Origin: Iamia sp. SCSIO 61187
Lineage (GTDB): Bacteria; Actinomycetota; Acidimicrobiia; Acidimicrobiales; Iamiaceae
Direction: 5' to 3'
DNA length: 64,000 nt
Assembly (NCBI RefSeq): GCF_019443745.1
Contig: NZ_CP050948.1
Location: forward strand, 1,054,001-1,118,000
Part shown: piece after piece, positions 33,484 through 40,223 of the stretch
How the letters are laid out: every line of letters starts with the position of its first letter
How positions within the stretch are numbered: position 1 is the stretch's first letter
Translations under genes and position numbers: made by a program
Notes under the pieces: model-generated
Database searches by the model: none
Told to the model about the DNA's origin: nothing
What the model saw: the letters and a program-made list of their open reading frames with translations, nothing else

Positions 33484-33579
33484 TTGGACGCTGCTTGGGC
33501 CGCCGGGCGCCCGCTGGTCGTGGTGGAGAAGGAGGAGTCCCGCCTGGTGGACATCGCCGTGGACCTGGTGGGCCGCTGA
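33484..33579 (+). pseudogene. Short coding remnant (C-terminal fragment)
   Basis: A 31-codon reading LDAAWAAGRPLVVVEKEE, then SRLVDIAVDLVGR and TGA, has natural amino acid content and GC3 but no proper start (only TTG at 33484) and no ribosome site. I do not recognise its parent. It may be the tail of a gene lost by deletion; chance is possible. Confidence 0.25.
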
Positions 33580-33597
33580 CGGCCACGGCCGGCGTCG

Positions 33598-33957
33598 TCA
33601 GCCGGCAGCACCCCCGTCGCGGCCGCGGCGGGACACGGCGACGATGACGGCCGGGTGGTGGCTCTCGTTGCGGACGGCCCGCAGCGGCAGGCCGACGAGC
33701 CACAGGACCGCCCCGCGGGCCAGGCGGCGGCGCTCCCCGCCGAGGCCCTCGAGCTCGACGGCCCCGTCCGCGACCACGACGAGGGCGTCGGTCCACTCGG
33801 CGGCCACGTAGGGTCGGGCCTCACCCGGTGCCAGGATCACCACCCGGTGGGCGAAGCGGCGGGGGTGGCGCTGCGCCGCGCCGAGCACGGCCCCGGTGCA
33901 CGCCGGCGGGGACCGGCCGGGAGGGTGGTCGCGGCGGTGGCCCTGCTCCTCACCCAT
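33598..33957 (-). CDS. Small cupin-like protein
   Basis: 119 residues from ATG at 33957 with GGGAG 9 nt upstream. The middle reads as a short cupin barrel: HRVVILAPGEARPYVAAEWT, DALVVVADGAVELEGLGGER, RLARGAVLWLVGLPLRAVRN. The His metal ligands of enzymatic cupins are not preserved, so a binding or regulatory role is more likely. The N-terminal 30 residues are His/Arg/Pro-rich. Confidence 0.65.
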   Translation of the reverse strand: MGEEQGHRRDHPPGRSPPACTGAVLGAAQRHPRRFAHRVVILAPGEARPYVAAEWTDALVVVADGAVELEGLGGERRRLARGAVLWLVGLPLRAVRNESHHPAVIVAVSRRGRDGGAAG

Positions 33958-33959
33958 GG

Positions 33960-34010
33960 CGTCGTCTCCCAGCCGCCGGTCACGGCGGGGCCGGCACAGG
34001 TGAGACGACG
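33960..34010. repeat. Inverted repeat in the gap before the cupin gene
   Basis: CGTCGTCTC (33960-33968) and GAGACGACG (34002-34010) with a 33 nt GC-rich loop, immediately before the cupin start codon. The rest of the gap to 34203 shows only GC-rich sequence and a TAGCCT (34145-34150) that could be a -10 box for the rightward genes. Confidence 0.4.
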
Positions 34011-34203
34011 CCCCCGGCGCCCGCTCATCGGTGGGGGCGTCACCGGGCCGGGGTGGTCGCAGCGGGCCTGGCCCCTCCTCGTGGCGGGCGGCCGTCCGGC
34101 GCCGGGCCCGGGGCCGGAGGGGTCCGGCGCGGCCCTGACCCCCTAGCCTGTCCGACACGGATCGTCTGCCCGGTCGACCCGCACCTTCGTGAGGAGCAGG
34201 GTC

Positions 34204-34251
34204 ATGCCCAGCACCACCAGCCACCCCACCCGCCCCGTCCGGACCCGCTGA
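34204..34251 (+). CDS. Possible 15-residue leader peptide
   Basis: ATG preceded by GAGGAGCAGGGTC, a good ribosome site, opens a 15-codon frame (MPSTTSHPTRPVRTR) whose TGA overlaps the ATG of the next gene. Translation of the small gene downstream would thus be coupled to this leader. No amino-acid run typical of attenuators is seen. Confidence 0.4.
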   Translation: MPSTTSHPTRPVRTR

Positions 34252-34541
34252 TGGCCGGCAAGGGTCGGCAGTCCGCCGAGAAGCGCCGCATCGACAAGCT
34301 CCGCCAGGAGCAGCAGGCCGCCAAGCGGGAGCGCCGGCACAACAAGGCGTCCGGGGGCGAGGGCGGCGACGCCACGCCCGGGACCAGCCCCGACGAGATC
34401 ATGGAGCGGTTCCGGGTGCTGAGCGAGGCCCACGCCGCCGGCCGGGTCACCGACGAGGAGTTCGGCCCCGCCCGCCACGAGCTGATGGTGGCCCTGGGCG
34501 TCGAGGAGCCCGAGGAGCCGGCCGACGACGACGAGGCCTGA
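34251..34541 (+). CDS. Small protein with basic N-terminus and SHOCT-like C-terminus
   Basis: 96 residues. Residues 1-32 are strongly basic and helical (GRQSAEKRRIDKLRQEQQAA, then KRERRHNK). Residues 45-82 (DEIMERFRVLSEAHAAGRVT, then DEEFGPARHELM) resemble the short C-terminal SHOCT motif. Function unknown; a nucleic acid- or membrane-associated oligomerisation role is possible. Its ATG overlaps the leader peptide stop. Confidence 0.7.
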   Translation: MAGKGRQSAEKRRIDKLRQEQQAAKRERRHNKASGGEGGDATPGTSPDEIMERFRVLSEAHAAGRVTDEEFGPARHELMVALGVEEPEEPADDDEA

Positions 34542-34594
34542 GGCTGTCGGGCCGGCGGGGGCACCCGTCGGTGTGACCGGTGCCTCTGGAACGA

Positions 34595-34617
34595 AGATGT
34601 TACCGGCGGTAGCATCT
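34595..34617 (+). promoter_or_regulatory. Operator-like inverted repeat before the PF10118 gene
   Basis: AGATGTTACC (34595-34604), GGC, GGTAGCATCT (34608-34617): 10 nt arms with one mismatch, 41 nt before the ATG at 34658. The TACCGGCGGTA core is typical of TetR-type sites. No regulator gene is adjacent, so the protein that binds lies elsewhere. Confidence 0.5.
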
Positions 34618-34657
34618 GGGGCAGACCGAGAGCCAGCCCCCCTGAGAGGAGCTCTCC

Positions 34658-35587
34658 ATGAGCACCGCCGTCGTCGATCCCGCCGTCACCGAGGACCAGG
34701 CCGAGGACGCCGCCCCCGGCGCCCAGGCCTCGTCGGACCGGTCCTTCCCGGTCCGCCGCATCTCCTTCTTCGACGGTGACCTGTCCGAGGTCCCCCACTT
34801 CTACATGGACGGGGACATCGTGATGAGCCACATCGTCGCCGTGCTGTCGTCGCTGTTTCCCGAGGGCGAGGACTACTTCGTCCGCTCGGTGCGGCACTAC
34901 CGCGACCAGATCACCGACCCCGTGCTGAAGAAGCAGGTCGCCGGGTTCATCGGCCAGGAGGCCATCCACGGGCGCGAGCACCGGACCTTCAACGACCGGC
35001 TCGACGACATGGGCTACCCCACCAAGGCCCTGGACCGATTGACCGGGAAGCGGCTGAAGTTCAACGAGAAGGTCGCCCCGCCCAAGGTCCGGCTCGCCGT
35101 CACCGCCGCCCTCGAGCACTACACGGCCACCCTCGCCGAGGTGCTGCTGGGGGACGAGCGGGCCCAGGCCATGTTCAGCGAGGACGAGGTCCGCCACCTC
35201 CTCATGTGGCACGCCATCGAGGAGAGCGAGCACAAGGCCGTCGCCTTCGACGTGTACCAGGCCTGCGTCGGCGACCCGAAGCTGCGGGCCCGGGTCATGA
35301 ACGTCATGACCGTGGGCTTCATCGGCACCGCCGCCCTGTCGGCGCTGTACTCGATCGCCCGCGATCCCGAGGCCCGGCGCGACCTGGGGGCGCTGCGCCG
35401 CTCGTTCGCCAAGCTCAAGGACTCGCCGTGGCTCACCAAGGACGTGCGCCGCCGGATCCGGGACTACAACCGCCCCGACTTCCACCCCGACGACCACGAC
35501 GCCTCCGAGCTGCTCGAGACCTGGCGGACCCGCCTCTTCGGCGAGGCCGGCGCCCTGAACGACCACCTCGCCACCAAGGCGAGCTAG
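34658..35587 (+). CDS. Metal-dependent hydrolase-like diiron protein (PF10118)
   Basis: 309 residues, ATG with GAGAGGAG upstream. The ferritin-like iron ligands are conserved: FIGQEAIHGREHRTFNDRL near 96-114 (ExxH), LEHYTATLAEVLL and WHAIEESEHKAVAFDVYQAC near 183-202. PF10118 proteins are predicted metal-dependent hydrolases or oxygenases linked to fatty acid and steroid catabolism; none is well characterised. The first 35 residues are disordered. Likely controlled by the operator at 34595. Confidence 0.9.
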   Translation: MSTAVVDPAVTEDQAEDAAPGAQASSDRSFPVRRISFFDGDLSEVPHFYMDGDIVMSHIVAVLSSLFPEGEDYFVRSVRHYRDQITDPVLKKQVAGFIGQEAIHGREHRTFNDRLDDMGYPTKALDRLTGKRLKFNEKVAPPKVRLAVTAALEHYTATLAEVLLGDERAQAMFSEDEVRHLLMWHAIEESEHKAVAFDVYQACVGDPKLRARVMNVMTVGFIGTAALSALYSIARDPEARRDLGALRRSFAKLKDSPWLTKDVRRRIRDYNRPDFHPDDHDASELLETWRTRLFGEAGALNDHLATKAS

Positions 35588-35621
35588 CGCGAGGGCCGGT
35601 CCCGGCACGGAGGTGCACCGC

Positions 35622-35627
35622 TACGGT
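35622..35627 (+). promoter_or_regulatory. -10 box (TACGGT) of a probable leaderless transcript
   Basis: TACGGT ends 8 nt before the GTG at 35636; the preceding gene ends at 35587, so this is its own promoter. Confidence 0.5.
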
Positions 35628-35635
35628 GCTCTTCC

Positions 35636-36265
35636 GTGCCGGGATCGACGTGGGAGCGGCTACGGGAGTCGTACGACGCCGTCGCCGACGCCTACGAGGC
35701 CACCTTCGGCGACGAGCTGGCCGCCAAGCCCGCCGACCGGGCCCGGCTGGCGGCCTTCGCCGCGGCCGTGGGCGATCCCGTCGTCGACCTGGGGTGCGGG
35801 CCGGGGCAGGTGGGCGCGGCGGTGCGCGACGGGGGCCGGTCGGTCCTCGGCCTCGACTTCAGCCCGGCGATGGCCAGGCTGGCGGCGGCCCGGCTCGGCG
35901 CGGCGACGGCCGGTGACCTCCGGGCCCTGCCGGTGCGGTCGGCGTCGGTGGCCGGCGTGGTCGCGTTCTACGCCCTGATCCACCTCCGCCGGGAGGAGCT
36001 GGCCACCGGCGTGGCCGAGATCGCCCGCGTCCTGCGGCCCGGCGGCCGCGCCCTGCTCACCGCCCACGAGGGCGAGGGCACCGTCGCCACCGAGGACTTC
36101 CTCGGCGCCGGCGTCCCGTTCGTCGCCACCCTGCTGTCGCTCGACGAGCTCGTCGTCGCCGCCGAGGCGTCGGGCCTGGGCGTCGTCGCCACCGACCGTC
36201 GCCCGCCGCTGCCGCAGGAGCACCCGACGGTCCGGCTCACGGTCGAGCTCGTCCGGCCGGCCTGA
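35636..36265 (+). CDS. Class I SAM-dependent methyltransferase (UbiE/Methyltransf_11 type)
   Basis: 209 residues from GTG. Motif I is VVDLGCGPGQVG (about 49-60), post-I GLDFSPAMARLA, then DLRALPVRSASVAGVVAFYA and IARVLRPGGRALLTAHE. The opening ESYDAVADAYEATFGDEL is the usual cap of small-molecule methyltransferases. Substrate unknown. It is followed by two tandem palindromes. Confidence 0.9.
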   Translation: MPGSTWERLRESYDAVADAYEATFGDELAAKPADRARLAAFAAAVGDPVVDLGCGPGQVGAAVRDGGRSVLGLDFSPAMARLAAARLGAATAGDLRALPVRSASVAGVVAFYALIHLRREELATGVAEIARVLRPGGRALLTAHEGEGTVATEDFLGAGVPFVATLLSLDELVVAAEASGLGVVATDRRPPLPQEHPTVRLTVELVRPA

Positions 36266-36266
36266 C

Positions 36267-36322
36267 CGACGGATGGGGTCTGACCCCATGTGTCGGACGG
36301 ATGGGGTCTGACCCCATGCGTC
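36267..36322. repeat. Two tandem palindromic repeats, GGGGTC-core type
   Basis: Two head-to-tail units (36267-36295 and 36296-36322), each with inner arms ATGGGGTC/GACCCCAT around T and outer GAC/GTC pairs. They follow the methyltransferase stop by 1 nt and lie just before the deformylase promoter. Confidence 0.75.
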
Positions 36323-36343
36323 GGCGCGCCGATGGGGCGCCGG

Positions 36344-36349
36344 TAGCGT
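36344..36349 (+). promoter_or_regulatory. -10 box (TAGCGT) of a probable leaderless transcript
   Basis: TAGCGT ends 10 nt before the ATG of the deformylase gene at 36360, with no ribosome site between. Confidence 0.45.
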
Positions 36350-36359
36350 CCACCCTCCT

Positions 36360-37196
36360 ATGGCACGGAGGAAGGCGAAGGGGCGCAGCGACGTCGAGCA
36401 CGTGGGGCGGGTGACGCTGTCGTCGTGCCCGGTGCGGGGCGACGACCGGCCGTGCGCCCCGCTCAACCGGGTCACCGTGTGGCCGGTCGAGGGCGGGCCG
36501 GTGAAGGAGTGCTGCACCTGCAGCTGCGGCCGCCGCTTCCCGACCTCCCACCCCGACGCCGCCGAGCACCTCGTGCCCCCGATCGCCCCCGGCGAGGCGG
36601 TGGCCGTGGCGCCGGGGCGCAGCGAGACCTGGACCGGTGACGACGTGTGGCCGGCCGACGACCACGACGAGCGGGCCGCCGTCGGCGTCGTCCCCGTCGA
36701 GACGCCCGTCCTGCACCGGCCCACCGAGCCGGTGGGCCGCATCACGCCCGAGATCAAGGCCTTCGCCAAGCACATGGTGAAGGTGATGCACCGGGCGCCG
36801 GGGGTCGGGCTGGCGGCCAACCAGGTGGGCGCCCCGCTGCGCATGTTCGTGCAGGTCCACAAGCGGGCCATGCCCGAGGTCGTCGTCGACCCCGAGGTCC
36901 GAGCGGCCGAGGGCACGTGGACCTACACCGAGGGCTGCCTGTCGCTCGAGGTCGACGGCACCCACGCCCCCCTCGACCGACCCAAGTTCGTCCAGATCCG
37001 CGGCCGGACGGTCCACGGCGACGCCATCGAGGTCACCGCCGACGAGATCGTCGCCCGCATCTGCCAGCACGAGATCGACCACCTCGACGGCATCGAGTAC
37101 GTGCAGCGGCTGGTCGGCGACCACCACGACCGGGTCTACGAGGTCTTGGCCGCCGACGGCATCGACGTCAGCGTCCTGCCCGACCATCCGTACTGA
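36360..37196 (+). CDS. def: Peptide deformylase with Cys-rich N-terminal extension
   Basis: 278 residues, about 100 longer than usual. The catalytic domain (about 112-270) has all three motifs: GVGLAANQ (148-155), EGCLS (191-195, Cys metal ligand) and HEIDH (237-241). It removes formyl from the N-terminal Met of new proteins. Residues 1-110 are an added region with C23, C32, C51, C52, C54 and C56, spaced like a zinc ribbon (CPVRGDDRPC, ECCTCSCGRRF). The extension may bind metal, ribosome or nucleic acid. No fmt gene is adjacent, so this may be a second, specialised deformylase. Its end overlaps the convergent gene by 29 nt. Confidence 0.9.
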   Translation: MARRKAKGRSDVEHVGRVTLSSCPVRGDDRPCAPLNRVTVWPVEGGPVKECCTCSCGRRFPTSHPDAAEHLVPPIAPGEAVAVAPGRSETWTGDDVWPADDHDERAAVGVVPVETPVLHRPTEPVGRITPEIKAFAKHMVKVMHRAPGVGLAANQVGAPLRMFVQVHKRAMPEVVVDPEVRAAEGTWTYTEGCLSLEVDGTHAPLDRPKFVQIRGRTVHGDAIEVTADEIVARICQHEIDHLDGIEYVQRLVGDHHDRVYEVLAADGIDVSVLPDHPY

Positions 37197-38082
37197 CCAG
37201 GTCGGCGTCCGACCCGATCGCCATCACCTCGGCGAGGGCTGACAGGCCGTCGTTCCCGCGCCCGGCAGCCACTGCCCGGCGGGTCAGCTCCCGAGCGGCC
37301 CCGGCAGGGCCGGGGTGCAGTCCTCGGGAGGCGGTGGCCTCGACGACGTGGTCGATCCCGGCCGCGGCCGAGGCCAGGTCCGCCTCGCTCCCGTCGTGCT
37401 CGCCGGCGTCGATGCCCGTGGCCAGCTCGGTCAGCGTCTCGCCGAGGAGGGCGGTGATGCCGGCGGCGTGAGGCTCGAGGTCCCCCGCCGAGACCCCCTC
37501 CGCCCGGGCGAGGGCGAAGGCGTGGACGGCGGCGGCGATGCTGCTCCACCACAGGTCGAGCAGGGCGACCTCGTACGACGCCGCCCGGCCGGGGTCGGCG
37601 CCGACGAACGTGGCCGGCCCGAGGGCGTCGAGGACCGCCCGATGGGTGGCGTACGCGGCCTCGTCCCCGCTGTAGAGGATGGACGCCGCGTCGGTCCCGA
37701 TGGTGGGGGTGGGCGTCATGATGGCGGCGTCGAGGTGGGTGCCGCCGAGGGCGAGGACGCGCGCGGCCAGCTCACGGCTGCGATCGGGCGTGTCGGCCGT
37801 CATGTTCACGAGGACCCGGCCCTGCAGCGCCGGCCCGGCGGCGTCGACGATCGCCCGGGTGGCGGCGGCGTCGATCACGCAGACCAGGACCACCGGGCTG
37901 GCGGCGACCGCATCCGCGGCTCGCGTCGCCTCGGCGGCGCCGCGCGCCACCAGGGCGCCGGCCCGACCGGGGGTGCGGTTCCAGACGGTCGTGGGGTGGC
38001 CGGCGGTGAGCAGGGCGCGGGCCAGGGCCCGACCCATGGGGCCGAGCCCGAGGACGGTGACGGGGACGGGTGGAGGTGCCAT
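37168..38082 (-). CDS. NADPH-dependent imine reductase-like beta-hydroxyacid dehydrogenase family protein
   Basis: 304 residues, ATG at 38082. Rossmann motif VLGLGPMGRALARALLTAGH (9-28) with TVWNRTPGRA, preferring NADP. LVNMTADTPDRSRELAARV and HLDAAIMTPTPTIGT followed by LYSGDE are diagnostic for imine reductases rather than 3-hydroxyisobutyrate dehydrogenase. The C-terminal domain contains ASYEVALLDLWWSSIAAAVH. It would reduce cyclic imines to amines. It is divergent from a MerR regulator and its promoter has the MerR geometry. Confidence 0.87.
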   Translation of the reverse strand: MAPPPVPVTVLGLGPMGRALARALLTAGHPTTVWNRTPGRAGALVARGAAEATRAADAVAASPVVLVCVIDAAATRAIVDAAGPALQGRVLVNMTADTPDRSRELAARVLALGGTHLDAAIMTPTPTIGTDAASILYSGDEAAYATHRAVLDALGPATFVGADPGRAASYEVALLDLWWSSIAAAVHAFALARAEGVSAGDLEPHAAGITALLGETLTELATGIDAGEHDGSEADLASAAAGIDHVVEATASRGLHPGPAGAARELTRRAVAAGRGNDGLSALAEVMAIGSDADLVSTDGRAGR

Positions 38083-38088
38083 GGGGCG

Positions 38089-38120
38089 ACCGTAAGGTCT
38101 GACACCGGTGTGAAGGTCAA
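38089..38120 (-). promoter_or_regulatory. MerR-type promoter of the imine reductase gene
   Basis: On the minus strand TTGACC (38120-38115) and TACGGT (38094-38089) are separated by 20 nt, longer than the normal 17, and the spacer is centred on the palindrome ACACCGGTGT (38102-38111). Overlong spacers with a central palindrome are the mark of MerR-activated promoters. The -10 ends 6 nt before the ATG, so the transcript is probably leaderless. Confidence 0.7.
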
Positions 38121-38138
38121 GGCCCGAGGAGGTCGATC

Positions 38139-38543
38139 GTGAGGATCCAGGAGCTGGCCGATCTGACCGGGGCGAGCGAGCGGTCGCTCCGCTACTACGA
38201 GCAGCGGGGCCTCCTCCGCCCGGCGCGGCAGCCCAACGGCTACCGGGACTACGCCGAGGCCGACGTCGACGAGGTGCACCGCATCCGGATGCTGCTGGCC
38301 GCCGGCCTCTCGACCGAGGTCATCGCCCAGGTGCTGCCGTGCATGGTCGACGAGGGGGGCGTGCTGGCGCCGTGCTCGGCCGACATGGTCCCCACGTTCC
38401 TGGCCGAGCGGCAGCGGATCGACGAGGCCATCGCCGAGCTGGCTGCGACCCGCGACCTCCTCGACGCCATCGTCGCCGCCACCCCTGACCTCCCTCCCGA
38501 CGAGGCGTGCCCCGACGAGGCGGCGTCGGGATCGTCGGTCTGA
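38139..38543 (+). CDS. MerR-family transcriptional regulator
   Basis: 134 residues from GTG with GAGGAGG upstream. The winged helix opens MRIQELADLTGASERSLRYY, followed by EQRGLLRPARQPNGYRDYAE; a coiled-coil dimer helix covers about 85-110. The C-terminal tail has two Cys (C68, C79 region: LPCMVDEG, APCSADM) that could respond to metal or electrophiles. It is divergent from the imine reductase gene and most likely activates it through the 20 nt spacer promoter. Confidence 0.92.
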   Translation: MRIQELADLTGASERSLRYYEQRGLLRPARQPNGYRDYAEADVDEVHRIRMLLAAGLSTEVIAQVLPCMVDEGGVLAPCSADMVPTFLAERQRIDEAIAELAATRDLLDAIVAATPDLPPDEACPDEAASGSSV

Positions 38544-38588
38544 TCGTCGGTCTGGTCTCGTGGCCCGCTCTGGGGGTCACGGCGGGTC

Positions 38589-38602
38589 GGGACCTTCGGC
38601 CC
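38589..38602 (+). promoter_or_regulatory. DosR/OsdR-like box before the nitrite reductase gene
   Basis: GGGACCTTCGGCCC, 120 nt before the ATG at 38722, resembles the GGGAC...GGNCC half-site pair of DosR/DevR regulators of hypoxia and NO response. Similarity is by eye only. Confidence 0.4.
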
Positions 38603-38621
38603 TACAGGTCAGACCGGGGAA

Positions 38622-38641
38622 TCTCTAGCGTCAACTAGAGA
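38622..38641 (+). promoter_or_regulatory. Second operator-like inverted repeat before the nitrite reductase gene
   Basis: TCTCTAG (38622-38628), 6 nt, CTAGAGA (38635-38641): perfect 7 nt arms 80 nt before the ATG. The regulator is not known; an NO- or redox-responsive factor would suit the gene. Confidence 0.5.
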
Positions 38642-38721
38642 AACCAGGGGTGACGCTCGAGGTCGCCGACCGTCGGTCGGCCGCCCCCCGGCGTGGGTCC
38701 CCACGTGACGAGGAGAATGCG

Positions 38722-40137
38722 ATGACCGACACCCTGACGCGCCCACCCGACCAGGACGAGAGGCCCCCCGAGCACGACGAGAAGGGCGGCTGGACGGTCA
38801 TGGCCGTCTTCCTCGCCCTCGTCGCCATGCTCGTCGCCGTCTTCGGCGTCGGCCTGGGGCTGCGGGCCATCGACGAGTCCGGTGGCGGGGACGGGGTGGC
38901 CGCCACCGGTGAGCCCATGACCTTCGAGATCGAGCTCGGTGACCTCTACGTCGAGCCCTCGTCGATCGACGTCCCCGCCGGGACCGAGGTGCTGGTCAAC
39001 GTGACCAACGTCGGCGCCATGCCCCACGACCTCCAGCTCGACGGCGTGACCGGCACCGAGATGATCGACCCGGGCGGATCGGCCAGCGCCAGCCTCGGCG
39101 TCGTCACCGAGACCACCCAGGCGTGGTGCACGGTGCCCGGCCACAAGGAGGGCGGCATGATCCTCGACATCAACGTCTCGGGGAGCACGGGCTCGGCCGC
39201 CCCGGCCGCCGCCAGCGACGACGCCGCAGCCGGCGCCGAGATCGACTTCGCCGCCGAGCCGGCCGACGACTTCACCCCGTACGACCCGACCCTGGAGCCG
39301 GCGCCGGGGGGGACCGAGCACACCATGACCCTGCGGGCCACCGAGACGGTCCTCGAGGTGGCCCCGGGCGTGACCCAGGAGATGTGGACCTTCAACGACA
39401 TGTTCCCGGGACCGGTGCTGCGCGGGAAGGTCGGCGACATCTTCACCATCACCCTGGTCAACGAGGGCGAGATCGGCCACTCCATCGACTTCCACGCATC
39501 GAAGGTCGCCTGGGACGACGAGATGCGCACCATCGAGTCCGGCGAGTCGCTCGTCTACCAGTACGAGGCCAAGCACGCCGGGGTCTTCATGTACCACTGC
39601 GGTACGGCACCGGCGCTGCACCACATCGGCAACGGGATGCACGGCGCCATCATCATCGACCCGCCCGACCTCCCCGAGGTCGACCACGAGTTCGTGATGG
39701 TCCAGTCCGAGATCTACACCGGCCCCGAGGGCCAGCCCGGTGACCTGGGCAAGATGCAGGCCGAGGAGCACGACGCCGTCGTGTTCAACGGCTACGTGAA
39801 CCAGTACCAGCACCGGCCGATCCGGGTGGAGCAGGGCGAGCGGATCCGGGTGTTCGTCCTCGACGCCGGGCCCAGCGAGAACTCGGCGTTCCACATCGTG
39901 GGCACGATCTTCGACACCGTCTACAAGGAGGGCACCTACCTCCTGCGTCCCGATGCCCGAGAGGGCGGGGCCCAGGCGTTGGACCTCCAGCCGTCGCAGG
40001 GCGGGTTCGTCGAGTTCACCCTCGACGAGGACGGCCTCTACCCGATGGTCACCCACAAGTTCGCCAACGTCGGCAAGGGTGCCCTCGGGATCTTCCAGGC
40101 CGGCGAGGTCGAGGACGCTGGGGCCGGAGGCCACTGA
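38722..40137 (+). CDS. nirK: Copper nitrite reductase with N-terminal cupredoxin domain, membrane-anchored
   Basis: 471 residues, ATG with GAGGAGAA upstream. Residues 24-48 are a signal anchor. Residues 60-152 are an extra cupredoxin with a full type-1 set (H102, C136, H141, M146). Residues 170-465 are the NirK core: type-1 ligands H253, C293, H301, M306; type-2 ligands H258, H292, H445; catalytic D256 and H391. The short loop between C293 and H301 marks a non-classical NirK group. It reduces nitrite to NO on the outer side of the membrane; the added cupredoxin probably passes electrons to the core. Two regulatory sites lie upstream. Confidence 0.93.
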   Translation: MTDTLTRPPDQDERPPEHDEKGGWTVMAVFLALVAMLVAVFGVGLGLRAIDESGGGDGVAATGEPMTFEIELGDLYVEPSSIDVPAGTEVLVNVTNVGAMPHDLQLDGVTGTEMIDPGGSASASLGVVTETTQAWCTVPGHKEGGMILDINVSGSTGSAAPAAASDDAAAGAEIDFAAEPADDFTPYDPTLEPAPGGTEHTMTLRATETVLEVAPGVTQEMWTFNDMFPGPVLRGKVGDIFTITLVNEGEIGHSIDFHASKVAWDDEMRTIESGESLVYQYEAKHAGVFMYHCGTAPALHHIGNGMHGAIIIDPPDLPEVDHEFVMVQSEIYTGPEGQPGDLGKMQAEEHDAVVFNGYVNQYQHRPIRVEQGERIRVFVLDAGPSENSAFHIVGTIFDTVYKEGTYLLRPDAREGGAQALDLQPSQGGFVEFTLDEDGLYPMVTHKFANVGKGALGIFQAGEVEDAGAGGH

Positions 40138-40172
40138 GGTCGGCCTGAGGTCCGACCGAGCTCCGGTCGACT

Positions 40173-40202
40173 GGGGCCCCTCCGCATCGGCGGAGGGGCC
40201 CC
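40173..40202. terminator. Strong hairpin terminator after nirK
   Basis: Perfect 13 nt arms (GGGGCCCCTCCGC against its complement) with the loop ATCG, 35 nt after the nirK stop; followed by TGTCGTCG rather than a U-run. Confidence 0.75.
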
Positions 40203-40210
40203 TGTCGTCG

Positions 40211-40216
40211 TAGGTT
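40211..40216 (+). promoter_or_regulatory. -10 box (TAGGTT) of a probable leaderless transcript
   Basis: TAGGTT ends 7 nt before the ATG at 40224, right behind the terminator hairpin. Confidence 0.5.
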
Positions 40217-40223
40217 CGGGGCC

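Noticed and set aside
38722-40137. Laccase or generic multicopper oxidase in place of nitrite reductase.
   Set aside because: There is no trinuclear HxH...HCH ligand set; the type-2 His and catalytic Asp/His of NirK are present instead.
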